Source: Bradyrhizobium sp. CCGUVB1N3 (GTDB taxonomy: Bacteria; Pseudomonadota; Alphaproteobacteria; Rhizobiales; Xanthobacteraceae). From it: a stretch of 64,000 bases of DNA. Under the pieces are notes generated by a model. That model made no database searches. It was not told the DNA's origin and saw only the letters and a list, made by a program, of their open reading frames with translations. Numbering within the stretch: position 1 is the stretch's first letter; every line of letters starts with the position of its first letter. The stretch spans positions 4,839,501-4,903,500 of the forward strand of contig NZ_JANADR010000001.1 in NCBI RefSeq assembly GCF_024199925.1, written 5' to 3'. This document shows, piece after piece, positions 34,775 to 44,330 of the stretch. A program made the position numbers and the translations under genes.

Positions 34775-35293
34775 CTAATGCGGCGGGCCCAGACCGGTCT
34801 CCGTTAGCCGTTCCATGAGCCAGACGGTCTGTGTTCGGTCGAGCACGCCGCCGACATAGACTTCCGCCATCGTGACGTTCGCCCTCGAAAGCACGAACAG
34901 CACACCGATCCAATAGGCGAACCAGACATCGGGATCGGTCAGCGCCTTCAGCTTCTGCTGGTCGTGCTCGATCGCGGTGTGATTGCTCACATTGCGGATT
35001 TCGATGGCGAGCAAATTGTTCGGGATCTCGCGCTGATGCACAACGACGTCGGGATAGATCGATTTTCCCAAATGATCGTCGGTTGAGATGATCGTGCCGC
35101 GCGGCAGGTGCAGCGTGCGCTCGCCGAGCCGGTCGTAGTTGCAATCGACCGACCAGCCGGAGAACTGTTTCTCGAGATAGACGGCGAAGCGGTGGGTAAG
35201 CGTGCGCTCGCCGACATCCTTCTCGAACAGGAAGTCTTCCTGGGCGTAGAAATCCTGGAGCGCCGCGATCACCTTGTTCAGCTCGGTCCGCAT
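34775..35293 (-). CDS. hypothetical protein with PD-(D/E)XK-like core
   Basis: 172 residues. HRFAVYLEKQFSGWSVDCNY is followed by a strand SIYPDVVVHQREIPNNLLAI and EIRN. The P-D at the strand end and the E-x-R fourteen to twenty residues later are placed as in PD-(D/E)XK nucleases, with Arg in place of the usual Lys. Later WFAYWIGVLFVLSRANVTMA forms a hydrophobic core. It could be an inactive or divergent nuclease-fold protein. Stand-alone gene. Confidence 0.6.
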   Translation of the reverse strand: MRTELNKVIAALQDFYAQEDFLFEKDVGERTLTHRFAVYLEKQFSGWSVDCNYDRLGERTLHLPRGTIISTDDHLGKSIYPDVVVHQREIPNNLLAIEIRNVSNHTAIEHDQQKLKALTDPDVWFAYWIGVLFVLSRANVTMAEVYVGGVLDRTQTVWLMERLTETGLGPPH

Positions 35294-35337
35294 CGTGCCC
35301 CCGCCCCAAGCGCTCTAATCTTGCCGCGTTACGAGAC

Positions 35338-35444
35338 CCTCATAGTGAGGAGCGCGGAACGCGCGTCTCGAACCATGAAGGCCCGGATCTCGCCCGCGGC
35401 CATCCTTCGAGACGCCCGCTCGTCGCGGGCTCCCCAGGATGAGG
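35338..35444. repeat. palindromic intergenic repeat, family B, copy 1
   Basis: Starts CCTCATAGTGAGGAGCGCGG and ends CCCCAGGATGAGG, with GCGTCTCGAA near the left and TTCGAGACGC near the right. Other copies: 47246-47347 and 53202-53304. Confidence 0.8.
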
Positions 35445-35485
35445 GGAGAGTACGCATGATACAATCGAAGCAATCAGAGCTTACC

Positions 35486-37033
35486 TCACATCACGACTTC
35501 GATCAGCCGCGGCCCCGGCTCGGCGACGGCTTCCGCAAGCGCCTTGTTGAGCTCGTCGGCGTTGGTGACGGCGCGGCCCGGCACGCCCATGCCCTTGGCA
35601 AGCGCCACGAAGTCGAGGGTCGGGCGATCGAGTCTGAGCATATCGGTCGCGCGCTGGCCGGGCTCGCCGGCGCCGACGCCGTCGAACTCACCACGCAGGA
35701 TCTGGTAGATGCGGTTGGCGAACACGATGGTGACGATGTTGAGTCCCTCTCGGGCCTGCGTCCAAAGCGACTGGATCGTGTACATCGCGCTGCCGTCGCC
35801 GACCATGCACATGACCTTGCGGTCAGGACAGGCGATCGCAGCACCGATCGAGAGCGGCGTCGAGAAACCGATCGAGCCGCCCATGTTCTGGATCCAGTCG
35901 TGCGGTGCCGCTGCCGCCGTCGGCGGAAAGAAGCCGCGCCCGGTGGTCAAGGATTCATCGATCAGGATCGCATTCTCGGGGATCGCATAGGCGATCGCCT
36001 GCGCGATGGTGGTGAAATCGAGCGCGCCGGTCGGTTTGACCAGCTCCTGGAGTTTTTGCGGCTTGACGTCGTTCGAGGTGGCATGCAGCGCGCCGGCAAG
36101 CGCTTCCAGCGCCGCGACCGAGTTCTCGCCCCAGTCGGTCATGCGGTGAACCTCGCAGCCCTCGGGCTTCAGAAGGCTCGGCTTGTTCGGATAGGCGAAG
36201 AACGCCACAGGATCGTTGGCCTCGACCAGGATGATGTGGCGGAAATCCTTCAGCAGCGGCAGCGCCTGGTCGATCACATAGGGAATGCGGTCGATCGAGA
36301 AGCGGCCGCGGCCGCGCGCCATGCGCGGGCGGAAAGTCGGGCCCATCACGTGGCATCCGGTCTTTCCTGCGATGCGCTGCGCCAGCGCAAGCCCCTGCTC
36401 GGATAGCGCGCTGCCAACCATCAACAGCAGCGTGCGACTGCCGTCATTGCGGAGGATTTTGGCAGCAAGCTCGACCGCCTGCGGCGAATAGGACGGGCGC
36501 TGCTTCTCGGCCGGCACATCGGCGACACCGTCGGCCTCGTTCCAGGCGGTGTCAGCCGGCAGGATCAGGGTCGCGATCTGCGCCGGCGAGCTCTTGGCGG
36601 CGGCGATCGCCGCGGCGCCATCGGCGGCAACCGACCTGGCATCCGGCGAGGTCCGCACCCAGGACGACATCGGCCGCGCCAGGCCCTCGATGTCGGAGGT
36701 GAGCGGCGCGTTGTAGCCGATGTGGTAGCCGGCGTGCTGGCCGACGATGTTGACGATGCCGGAATGCGCCTTCTTGGCGTTGTGCAAGTTCGCAAGACCA
36801 TTGGCGAGGCCGGGGCCGAGGTGCAGCAGCGTCGAGGCGGGCAGGCCCTTCATGCGGTAGTAGCCGTCGGCTGCGCCCGTCACCACGCCCTCGAACAGGC
36901 CGAGCACGCAGCGCATGCCGGGAACACGGTCCAGCGCCGCGACAAAGTGCATCTCGGACGTCCCGGGATTGGTGAAGCAGATGTCGACCCCGCCCTTGAC
37001 CAGCGTCCGTACCAGACTTTCCGCACCGTTCAT
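35486..37033 (-). CDS. thiamine-diphosphate enzyme, acetolactate synthase large-subunit-like
   Basis: 515 residues. N-terminal pyrimidine-binding domain with the catalytic Glu in GLFEGVVTGAADGYYRM, a central domain, and the C-terminal ThDP motif VGDGSAMYTIQSLWTQAREG followed by IVFANR where most members have an NN. The family includes acetolactate synthase, benzoylformate and sulfopyruvate decarboxylases; with no small subunit (ilvH) nearby, an anabolic role is unlikely. Single gene; the substrate is not determined. Confidence 0.85.
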   Translation of the reverse strand: MNGAESLVRTLVKGGVDICFTNPGTSEMHFVAALDRVPGMRCVLGLFEGVVTGAADGYYRMKGLPASTLLHLGPGLANGLANLHNAKKAHSGIVNIVGQHAGYHIGYNAPLTSDIEGLARPMSSWVRTSPDARSVAADGAAAIAAAKSSPAQIATLILPADTAWNEADGVADVPAEKQRPSYSPQAVELAAKILRNDGSRTLLLMVGSALSEQGLALAQRIAGKTGCHVMGPTFRPRMARGRGRFSIDRIPYVIDQALPLLKDFRHIILVEANDPVAFFAYPNKPSLLKPEGCEVHRMTDWGENSVAALEALAGALHATSNDVKPQKLQELVKPTGALDFTTIAQAIAYAIPENAILIDESLTTGRGFFPPTAAAAPHDWIQNMGGSIGFSTPLSIGAAIACPDRKVMCMVGDGSAMYTIQSLWTQAREGLNIVTIVFANRIYQILRGEFDGVGAGEPGQRATDMLRLDRPTLDFVALAKGMGVPGRAVTNADELNKALAEAVAEPGPRLIEVVM

Positions 37034-37296
37034 TGTTTCGCTCCCGCGGCCTCTTTGCTTCGGATCCGTAATCGATCAACCATTGTTCGCCGTTTTCGTC
37101 AAAGCAATAGCGGACATTGCTGCCCTGCCGGATGCAACGACGAGGCTTCTTGGCTAATACAGCTTTGCGGTCCTGCGAGGTTTCCGGGTTTGGCAATCGT
37201 TAAGGATTGCACGTGCTCACGCTGCCGTGGCTTGCGAAACGCCGGCAAATATGGCCTGTGGTCGTCCATTGAATCGTTTTTTTGCTGGGGGAAAGA

Positions 37297-37872
37297 ATGA
37301 ACCGGTTTTTTGCCGCACCGATCGCCGCCATCGCGGTCCTGACCATCAGCGCAGGCGGGGTGTCCGCGGCGGGGATGTTTGACTTCACTGGCACCAGCTC
37401 CACCGGCTTTCTCGGCGGCGGGGCGAGCCCGATCCCCCGCAGTACCGTCATGTATCCCACCAACTACGCCCCCGGCACGATCGTCATCAACACCGGGGAG
37501 CGGCGGCTCTACCTCGTGTTGTCGAACGGCCAGGCACTGCGCTACGGTATCGGCGTCGGCCGTGACGGTTTCCGCTGGGGCGGCGTGCATCACATCAGCG
37601 CCAAGAAGGAGTGGCCGGATTGGACGCCGCCGGCGCAGATGATTGCCCGCCGGCCGGACCTGCCGCGCCACATGCGCGGCGGTATCGAGAACCCGCTTGG
37701 CGCCCGCGCGATGTATCTGGGCTCGACCCTCTACCGCATCCACGGCTCCAACGAGCCGGAGACGATCGGACAGGCGGTCTCCTCCGGCTGCTTCCGCATG
37801 ACCAACGACGACGTGACCGACCTCTATGGCCGCGTCTCGGTCGGCACCACCGTCGTCGTCCTGAACAACTAG
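37297..37872 (+). CDS. L,D-transpeptidase (YkuD domain)
   Basis: 191 residues. The signal peptide ends AGGVSAAG. The YkuD domain runs from about residue 55 (APGTIVINTGERRLYLVLSN) to the end, with the active-site motif HGSNEP...SSGCFRM, where Cys is the nucleophile. It cross-links peptidoglycan or attaches proteins to it in the periplasm. ATG 37297 after GGGGGAAAG is chosen over an upstream TTG. The C-terminal GTTVVVLNN is the family's usual ending. Confidence 0.93.
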   Translation: MNRFFAAPIAAIAVLTISAGGVSAAGMFDFTGTSSTGFLGGGASPIPRSTVMYPTNYAPGTIVINTGERRLYLVLSNGQALRYGIGVGRDGFRWGGVHHISAKKEWPDWTPPAQMIARRPDLPRHMRGGIENPLGARAMYLGSTLYRIHGSNEPETIGQAVSSGCFRMTNDDVTDLYGRVSVGTTVVVLNN

Positions 37873-37956
37873 CGCATGCGCGGTCGAGGGAACCCGATGG
37901 GCTCCCTCGAAGGTGGTCTTGTGCGCCCGGCCGGATTCCGGCAGCGTCGGCTGACA

Positions 37957-38778
37957 ATGATCGCATCGCGCCCGCTTTCGCATTTCTCGCGCACCGCCCT
38001 GCTGGCCCTGTCGGTGCTGGGCTGCACCGCCGACGTCTGCGCGAATGCAGGCGCGGGAGGCGAGCTGCCGGCGATCGTCTCGCGCCAGCGCAGCGAGAAA
38101 AAGAGCTTTACCGACGGCGAGATCGTCGACGGCTTCCTCAAGACCGCGTTCGGCGCCGAGTATCATCTCGCCGGCCGCGTCGACCGCATCCGCAAATTCG
38201 ACGCGCCGGTGCGCGTCTTCGCCGAGAGCGACGGCCGCGCCGACCGCAAGGCGCAGCTCGCCAAGGTCGTCGCCGATATTGCGAGGCGCGTGCAGCATCT
38301 GGACATCGCCATGACCGACGATGCCGAAGCCGCCAATGTCCGCGTCAAGCTGGTGCGCGACCGCGACCTCTATCGCACCATCTCGACCTTCTATGGTGCC
38401 GAGAAGGCGCGCGAGATCCGCTCCTCGCTCGATCCGCAATGTCTCTCCGGCTTCCGCAAGAACGAGAACTTCGAGATCGAGCATTCCGACGTCATCCTGA
38501 CTGTCGACAATGGCGACTTCGTCTTCCTCGACTGCGCATATGAGGAAGTGCTGCAATCGCTCGGGCCGATCAACGACACCGCGAGCGTGCCCTGGACCAT
38601 GTTCAACGACAATGTGTCGATGGGCTATTTCGACGTCTATGATCAGTACATCCTCAATCTGCTCTACGATCCGCGCATCAAGGCAGGCATGACGGTGCTG
38701 GAGGTCCGCGGCGTTCTGCCCGAGGTGCTCGCCGACGTCCGGGCCTGGGTGAAGCAGGTGAATAATCTGGCGGAGTAG
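37957..38778 (+). CDS. DUF2927 exported protein
   Basis: 273 residues from ATG 37957, with a lipoprotein-like or signal sequence (ALLALSVLGCTADVCANA; C24 could be a lipobox Cys, ALSVLGC). The DUF2927 body follows: FTDGEIVDGFLKTAFGAEYH, KFDAPVRVFAESDGR, and ending in NDNVSMGYFDVYDQYILNLL. Proteins of this family are predicted to be secreted and metal-dependent; function is unknown. It follows the L,D-transpeptidase gene, 84 bases away, same strand. A longer start at 37876 exists. Confidence 0.78.
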   Translation: MIASRPLSHFSRTALLALSVLGCTADVCANAGAGGELPAIVSRQRSEKKSFTDGEIVDGFLKTAFGAEYHLAGRVDRIRKFDAPVRVFAESDGRADRKAQLAKVVADIARRVQHLDIAMTDDAEAANVRVKLVRDRDLYRTISTFYGAEKAREIRSSLDPQCLSGFRKNENFEIEHSDVILTVDNGDFVFLDCAYEEVLQSLGPINDTASVPWTMFNDNVSMGYFDVYDQYILNLLYDPRIKAGMTVLEVRGVLPEVLADVRAWVKQVNNLAE

Positions 38779-38868
38779 AGCGGCGTCGGCGCGGGATCCC
38801 CATCATCGGTCGGACCACGATCTGATCGAGATGCAACGCCTCGATTACTGACGAGAAAAGGATGTCGG

Positions 38869-39240
38869 ATGAGTGAGAGCAGCGGCGGTCAGGCAAGCAC
38901 GCAACAAGCCGGCTTTGCGGGTGTCACACGCAGGGTTCTCGAACGCCTTGCCTTGCCGGGTGATCGGCGGGAGCTCGTCGTGGTCGAGGTGACCTATCCG
39001 CCCGGGGGCGTCGCGCCGCTTCACCGGCATCCAGTCGGCGGCGTGATCTTCATCGTCGAAGGCGTTGCCGAGTCGGCCTATGGCGACGATGAGACGCGAC
39101 AGTATCGAGCCGGCGAGACCTTGCAGGATCGCTCCGACAGTCCCCACACGCTGTTTCGCAATTGTGACTCGGAGCGCCCGCTCCGCTTTCTGACTATCTA
39201 CGCTCTTGAACCCGGGCGCTCCTACACAACGGATCCCTGA
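38869..39240 (+). CDS. cupin-domain protein
   Basis: 123 residues, one cupin barrel. Motif 1 is PPGGVAPLHRHPVGGVIFIV (two of the metal-binding His) with the Glu of the motif at VEGVAES; motif 2 is DSPHTLFRN. It could bind a metal and act as an isomerase, dioxygenase or sensor, but the substrate is not predictable. It converges on a methyltransferase gene. Confidence 0.85.
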   Translation: MSESSGGQASTQQAGFAGVTRRVLERLALPGDRRELVVVEVTYPPGGVAPLHRHPVGGVIFIVEGVAESAYGDDETRQYRAGETLQDRSDSPHTLFRNCDSERPLRFLTIYALEPGRSYTTDP

Positions 39241-39272
39241 GATCCGTTGAAGCCGCTGCAGTTGCTGACGTC

Positions 39273-40079
39273 TCACCCCTTCTGCGCCTTCGTCATCAGG
39301 AACTGCATGCGCATGATGTTGTTGCCGGGGTCGAAGTATTCCGTGATCAGCGCTTCGAACTCGCTGCGGAAGCTGCGCAGCTTGTCCGGCTCGTCCTTGT
39401 ATTGCTGGACCAACTTCGTCAGCGGGCCGGCGGTTGCCTCCATCAAGCGGCGGAAATGCTGCGGGCTGAGCGCGGACGGCGTCATCATGTCCATCTCGTA
39501 GGCGAGGCCCTTGACCTTACCGGATAGACGCTCCGCGATGATCTTCGGATCGCCCCACAGTACCGGCGAGGCTACGCCCTCCGGCGGCGGGACGTGGCGC
39601 GCGACCAGCGCGAACATCCGCCCGGTGTAGAGATGCGGCGGCCATGTCGAGAAGGCGATCGTTCCGCCACCTTTCAGGACGCGCAGCATCTCGCCGACCG
39701 CAATTTCGGGGCGCGGCGCGAACATGTGGCCGAACTGGCTCAGCACCACATCGAACTCGCCGTCGCCGTAGGGCAGCTTTTCGGCATCGCCCTCGGTGAA
39801 ATCGATATCGAGCTGAACGAACCCGGCATGCTCGCGGGCCCGCTCGAGCAGGACGGGAGAGAGATCAAGCCCCCTCACCTTCGCACCTCTGCGCGCCGCA
39901 GTGACCGCGACCACGCCGGTTCCGCAGCCGACATCGAGCAGCTTCTGGCCGGGCTTGACGCCGGCGAAGTCGACGAGCTTGGCGGCCGGCGGCGTCGTGA
40001 ACGCTTCCATCGGCGAGAACAGCGACCAGGCTTCCTTCTGGATCGCCTTGAAACCTGCAAACGGATCCTGAGCGGCCAT
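39273..40079 (-). CDS. class I SAM-dependent methyltransferase (UbiE-like)
   Basis: 268 residues. Motif I is LLDVGCGTGVVAVTAARRGA, then GLDLSP (acidic end of strand 2), EGDAEKLPYGDGEFDVVLSQ (motifs II/post-II) and LRVLKGGGTIAFSTW (motif III). This is the methyltransferase_11 pattern. The C-terminal 100 residues include FRRLMEATAGPLTKLVQQYK. Substrate unknown. Confidence 0.88.
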   Translation of the reverse strand: MAAQDPFAGFKAIQKEAWSLFSPMEAFTTPPAAKLVDFAGVKPGQKLLDVGCGTGVVAVTAARRGAKVRGLDLSPVLLERAREHAGFVQLDIDFTEGDAEKLPYGDGEFDVVLSQFGHMFAPRPEIAVGEMLRVLKGGGTIAFSTWPPHLYTGRMFALVARHVPPPEGVASPVLWGDPKIIAERLSGKVKGLAYEMDMMTPSALSPQHFRRLMEATAGPLTKLVQQYKDEPDKLRSFRSEFEALITEYFDPGNNIMRMQFLMTKAQKG

Positions 40080-40274
40080 GGAACTCTCCCTTCGGCTTAC
40101 GTCGGTCTCTATGGGGCAGGGGAAGGCGTGTGAAGGTTCAACGGGGACGGCGACCGGCGGCCACGGCGGACATCGCCCTCCCGCTGCCCTCTCACCGCCC
40201 TTTGATTTGGATCAAGAGTAGTTCGCGTGATTGTATTTGATTCCCGTTAAACCAATCGTCACGGGAGGCCGGCC

Positions 40275-40643
40275 GTGCGGTTTTCTGTCCTGGTCGCCGT
40301 CCCGGCACTGGCTGCACCGGGCTTGGCGCCGGTTGCGCCTCTCGCGGCCGACTGCCGGGTCACGGGCTCGCCATCCAGCTTCGGCATCGACATGACGGCC
40401 TACTTCGCCGTCAGGTCGCGCGAAACATGCAAATTCCCGATCAGAATACCGGGCGTGATGAAGAGCTCGGGCATTTCGCAAAAGCCCGAGCGCGGGGCGC
40501 TGAGGCAGCTCAACGTCACGACCTTCACGTACACGGCGCCGCGTGGCTACAAGGGCGGCGATACCTTTGCCATCTACGGCTCTAGAGAAGGTCCGTACGG
40601 CTCAGGGAGGTCGGTCATCAGGGTGAACGCAACGATCGAGTAG
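40275..40643 (+). CDS. small exported beta-rich protein
   Basis: 122 residues from GTG 40275. The signal peptide ends PVAPLAADC. The mature part is short and strand-rich (FTYTAPRGYKGGDTFAIYGS), resembling a single Ig-like or cadherin-like repeat. It overlaps the next small gene's upstream region and is probably co-transcribed with it. Unknown function. Confidence 0.65.
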   Translation: MRFSVLVAVPALAAPGLAPVAPLAADCRVTGSPSSFGIDMTAYFAVRSRETCKFPIRIPGVMKSSGISQKPERGALRQLNVTTFTYTAPRGYKGGDTFAIYGSREGPYGSGRSVIRVNATIE

Positions 40644-40681
40644 TGGCGATAGCCACGTCGAAACCTGGAAGGAGACGCAAC

Positions 40682-40942
40682 ATGCGCATGCTTCATTCGA
40701 TGATCCTGGCGGGCACGATGGTGCTGGCGGTAGCACCGGTGGAGGCGCAACGCTATGACCCGCGCTACCCGGTGTGCCTGCAGTCTTGGCATGAGCACGG
40801 CATCACGTTCTTCGACTGCAGCTATATCTCGATAGATCAATGCCGGGCGACGGCCTCGGGACTTAACGCCATGTGCCTGGAGAACCCGTATTGGCAGCGA
40901 TGGCAGGCGCTCAGCTCGCGGCGTCAAGGCCGAGACTATTAG
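40682..40942 (+). CDS. DUF3551 family exported protein
   Basis: 86 residues from ATG 40682, preceded by GGAAGGAGA. The signal peptide is followed by the DUF3551 signature: RYPVCLQSWHEHGITFFDCS then SIDQCRATASGLNAMCLENP, with four Cys. The family is restricted to rhizobia and relatives and has no known role. The longer frame from 40643 lacks support. Confidence 0.85.
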   Translation: MRMLHSMILAGTMVLAVAPVEAQRYDPRYPVCLQSWHEHGITFFDCSYISIDQCRATASGLNAMCLENPYWQRWQALSSRRQGRDY

Positions 40943-40996
40943 GCCGCGAGGATCGGGCTGAGCGATGGATCCCGCGAAGCGAAGCTATCCTGCGCG

Positions 40997-41980
40997 CTAC
41001 CGCGCTCCGCCCTCGTCGACGAGATGCTCCCGGAAGAACCGCATAACCCTCGGGTTGAACTCGCGGTGGAAGCCGGCCCTGTCGAAATCTGCCGGATTGT
41101 CGGTGCAGATGCGCGGTACGGCGGCTGCGAGCTCCGTCGAGCAGGGAGCGAGGAAGGCGTAGTGGCCGGCTGGCACGACGTGCAGTTCGGGCTTGCCCGG
41201 CAGGCTACCAGCGATACGCGCGTCGCCCGTACCGTCGCCGACGCCCGGTCCTCCCAGCTCTGATCGCCAGAACTGCAACGGGATCCGGATCACAGCAAGA
41301 TTTTCCGACGTGAAGACGGGTGGCGCCGGATCGACGATCACTGCGGCGCGAACGCGCGCATCATGCGGCGGATCGGGCCGCAGTGCGCCGCCGCGAAGCT
41401 CGGCGCAGATTCCGGTCTTCTCCTGGCAAAGGCTTGCGAGCCTCTCGAAGTCCGGCTTGGTCCCGGCCAGCACCAGGCCGGCAGCGCCGCCCAAGGAGAA
41501 GCCGAACACACCGACCCGTGCGGGATCGACGGCCGCCTTGTCCTTCCAGTCGTGCAGCATGAAATCGAGCAGGTGAATCATCTCGACCGGGCGCGTTGCC
41601 CAGACGGAGAGCGTATCGCGCCGCGAGGAGTCGTTGGCGTTGTCGCCGGGATGATTGATGGCGGCGACGATGAAGCCGGCGTCGGCCAGCGCCTCCGCCG
41701 TGTCATGATGCGCGCCGAACCATGCGCCGCGGCCGTGGGAGAACACGATCAGCGGCAGCTTGGTCCCCGCGACGGGACAATCCTTCGCACCCAGCAGGCC
41801 GAATTCGGCCGGCACCGAAAGATTGCCGAGCGCCACGACCTTGGGCTCGCTCGCGCAAGGGTACCAAATGGCGCCCTGGAGAGCGGGATCTGAATCGAGA
41901 AGCTGGATGCCTGCAGCGTTTGCGGGAAAGACCAGACCACAGAAGATCAAGGCACAAGCGATAGACGTCTTGAGTCCCAC
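40997..41980 (-). CDS. exported alpha/beta hydrolase (dienelactone-hydrolase/PAF-acetylhydrolase type)
   Basis: 327 residues. Signal peptide to about residue 22 (FCGLVFPANAA). Oxyanion segment LPLIVFSHGRGAWFG, nucleophile elbow GVFGFSLGGAAG (GxSxG), candidate acid after AAVIVDPAPP, and His in VPAGHYAFLAPC. It should hydrolyse an ester in the periplasm. From memory the closest group is the predicted dienelactone hydrolases. Stand-alone gene. Confidence 0.85.
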   Translation of the reverse strand: MGLKTSIACALIFCGLVFPANAAGIQLLDSDPALQGAIWYPCASEPKVVALGNLSVPAEFGLLGAKDCPVAGTKLPLIVFSHGRGAWFGAHHDTAEALADAGFIVAAINHPGDNANDSSRRDTLSVWATRPVEMIHLLDFMLHDWKDKAAVDPARVGVFGFSLGGAAGLVLAGTKPDFERLASLCQEKTGICAELRGGALRPDPPHDARVRAAVIVDPAPPVFTSENLAVIRIPLQFWRSELGGPGVGDGTGDARIAGSLPGKPELHVVPAGHYAFLAPCSTELAAAVPRICTDNPADFDRAGFHREFNPRVMRFFREHLVDEGGAR

Positions 41981-42077
41981 GACAGCCCCCTACATTCGCG
42001 CGGCGGAGCTGATCAACGAACGGCGACGGAATTGTGTCGGGATTTTCTTGCACGCGGAGTGGTATCGACGCGGGCGG

Positions 42078-43193
42078 CTAGACTTTCCCGGCCCCGCCGC
42101 AAATGCCCTTCAGCGCCACCCACTCCTCCGCGGTCAGCAGCGGCTCGCCGCTGGCGGGGCGGTCCTCCCTGGTCATGCGGGCGAGGCGGTCTTCGGTCAG
42201 CGGGTGGCTGGCGAGGATCGTGAAGCCGCTTCCGCCTTCCTTGCCGGTGATGCGGAACATCAATTCGGCCGCGGGTTTTGGTGAGCGGCCGAGCGCGTGC
42301 ATCAGGTCGATCGCGAAGGTGTCGGCGGCCGTCTCGGCCTCGCGCGAGTAGGAGGCTTCGACCACGCTGCGCGAGGCGAAGATCACGGCGCTTGAGCCGG
42401 TGACGTCGCCGAACAGCAGCCCGATCAGGAAAGAGGTGCCGCCGTTGTAGATGATGCCGCGCATGTTGTCGTGATGCTTGAGATGCCCGAGCTCGTGCGC
42501 AAGGATGCCCGCGACCTCATCGACATTCTCGGCCTTGTTGAGCAGCCCGCCGAGCAGATAGACCTTTCCGCCGGGCAGCGCGAAGGCGTTCGGAATCGCG
42601 GTCGGCAGCACCGCCGACGTCACGGTGTCGTCGAGGCCTGCTGCGTCGCGCAGGCGCTTCATGAGCTTGGCGAAGGCCGCCTGCCCCGCCGGGTTGTCGC
42701 ACACGCGGCCGCCGAACGCGGCCTTGACCTGCACCTCGGCGGCATCTCCGATCCGCCGCTGCAGCGGCTCCGGCACCAGCGGTGCAAGGCGGTCCGCCGC
42801 GAGTGGCACGCCGAACAGGATGACCGCGAGAATCGAGACCGCCGCGGCCAGCGACCACCCAACGATCTTTGCGACACCGTGGCGGCTCGCCTGGTGCTCG
42901 TCGAGCCGCAGGCAGCGCGCGGCGATCTCGCGCGCAAGCGGCGCCTCGCGCACTTCGAGCCGCGCCAGAGGCGGCGCAGAGGTGCAGGACAGGCGCAACA
43001 CGCCGGGCGGACTGTCGGCGCGGCGGATATCGGCATAGGCCCAGCGTGTCGGCGCTTCGCCCTCTTCGCGGATCTCGAGCTGGTCGTCGAGGCCGAGCGT
43101 GACCTTGCGGCGGCGGCTCGACACGCCGTCGAAATAGACGGTCGGCGAAGCGGCGTCCTGCGCAACCTCGATCTGTCCGGACAACTCGCTCAC
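42078..43193 (-). CDS. M48-family membrane metallopeptidase
   Basis: 371 residues. The zinc-binding motif is GILAHELGHLKHHD (HExxH); a downstream EAETAADTFAIDLM supplies the third ligand Glu. One membrane helix lies near residue 115 (SLAAAVSILAVILFGVPLAA). The N-terminal 100 residues form an additional small domain before it, and the catalytic part faces the periplasm. BepA/YcaL-like proteins of this type act in outer-membrane quality control. It is translationally close (3 bases) to the DUF898 gene upstream. Confidence 0.88.
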   Translation of the reverse strand: MSELSGQIEVAQDAASPTVYFDGVSSRRRKVTLGLDDQLEIREEGEAPTRWAYADIRRADSPPGVLRLSCTSAPPLARLEVREAPLAREIAARCLRLDEHQASRHGVAKIVGWSLAAAVSILAVILFGVPLAADRLAPLVPEPLQRRIGDAAEVQVKAAFGGRVCDNPAGQAAFAKLMKRLRDAAGLDDTVTSAVLPTAIPNAFALPGGKVYLLGGLLNKAENVDEVAGILAHELGHLKHHDNMRGIIYNGGTSFLIGLLFGDVTGSSAVIFASRSVVEASYSREAETAADTFAIDLMHALGRSPKPAAELMFRITGKEGGSGFTILASHPLTEDRLARMTREDRPASGEPLLTAEEWVALKGICGGAGKV

Positions 43194-43196
43194 GAC

Positions 43197-44330
43197 CTAG
43201 AAGCCCGCAACATCCAGCCCGTCGGCAAGGCCCTCGCCCAGCGCGCTGGCGAGCTCGCCGCCGGCCTTGGCGTTCGCAGCCGCCTCGATGCCATGCACAT
43301 GCGTCGTCTCGAGCACTTTCACCCAGAGGTCCCGCTGGAGATAGACGCGCATCACGATGTTGAATGCAAGGGCCGTGGCAAGATAGCCGATTGCCATCAA
43401 CAGCAGCAGCGGGATGCTCGTGCCCGCCTCGGGCCCGAACAGCTGCTCGATCGAGAGCCCGGTGAGCCTCATCACCAGCGCGGTGCATCCGGCGATCCAG
43501 GATCCAAGCAGCGTGAACAGCAGCAGGGACCAGCCGACCACCTTCCAGTAGAGGCCGTAGAACGCGTCATGCGGCAGCTTCGAGGAGAGGCTCACGCCAT
43601 CGATGCGGATGCCAGCCAGCCACCAGCGCCATTCACGCGCCTTGAATTCGGCATAGAGGAAAGGCGCGAGCAGCGGGATGGCGAACGCCAACGGGGTCAG
43701 CAACCACAGCCCCCAGGCGCGCTTGAAGAACTCCCAGCCGGTCCCCTCGAAATCGCCGGAGAGGTCACCGTAATGGGAATGCCGCATCTTGTAGCGCTCG
43801 AGCGAGGCTTCACGCCACGGCAAGGCAAGGCCAAGCGTCAGGAACACGAGCAGTCCCCAGAGCATCGCGCGAAGCGAATAGGCCCAGCCCGATCCGTCCA
43901 TCCAGAAGCGCACACCGCGCCACACCGTGCGCGTCAGGCGATAGCGCCGCGCGCGAAAAACCGCGAACTGGCCGAAGGCGTAGAAGGCGATGAACAGAGG
44001 CGTCGAGGCAAAGCTCTGCCAGCGTTCGAACTCGATGCCGACGAGGAAATAGGCGAGATAGATCGGCACCAGGATTGCGAGCGCAAACAGGAAGCCGATC
44101 AGGAGCTCCTTGGCCCGCCCGGTATATTCGGCGGCATCGCCGTCGACCGAGGTGTTCGACCAGAGATGCCGGCGCATGTCGGTGACGAGCCAGAAGCGGT
44201 AGAAGCCGAATGTGACGAGCTCGAGCGCGGCGCCCCTCGTGACCAGCCGGCGAAACTCGCCGCGGTCGCCTGTGAAATCGACCCGCGCCGGCGGCAATGG
44301 CGGCGGCACGGGCGGCGGAAAGACAGTCAT
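43197..44330 (-). CDS. DUF898 (YjgN-like) membrane protein
   Basis: 377 residues from ATG 44330. Signature RLVTRGAALELVTFGFYRFW followed by LVTDMRRHLWSNTSVDGDAA and EYTGRAKELLIGFLFALAIL; six to eight predicted helices. The N-terminal PPPVPPPLPPARVDFTG is proline-rich. The YjgN/DUF898 family is uncharacterised. It is the first gene of a pair with the M48 protease (3-base gap), so it may be its membrane partner. Confidence 0.85.
   Translation of the reverse strand: MTVFPPPVPPPLPPARVDFTGDRGEFRRLVTRGAALELVTFGFYRFWLVTDMRRHLWSNTSVDGDAAEYTGRAKELLIGFLFALAILVPIYLAYFLVGIEFERWQSFASTPLFIAFYAFGQFAVFRARRYRLTRTVWRGVRFWMDGSGWAYSLRAMLWGLLVFLTLGLALPWREASLERYKMRHSHYGDLSGDFEGTGWEFFKRAWGLWLLTPLAFAIPLLAPFLYAEFKAREWRWWLAGIRIDGVSLSSKLPHDAFYGLYWKVVGWSLLLFTLLGSWIAGCTALVMRLTGLSIEQLFGPEAGTSIPLLLLMAIGYLATALAFNIVMRVYLQRDLWVKVLETTHVHGIEAAANAKAGGELASALGEGLADGLDVAGF

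Noticed and set aside
37099..38556. 485-residue minus-strand ORF
   Set aside because: Antisense to the L,D-transpeptidase and DUF2927 genes, both with signal peptides and motifs.
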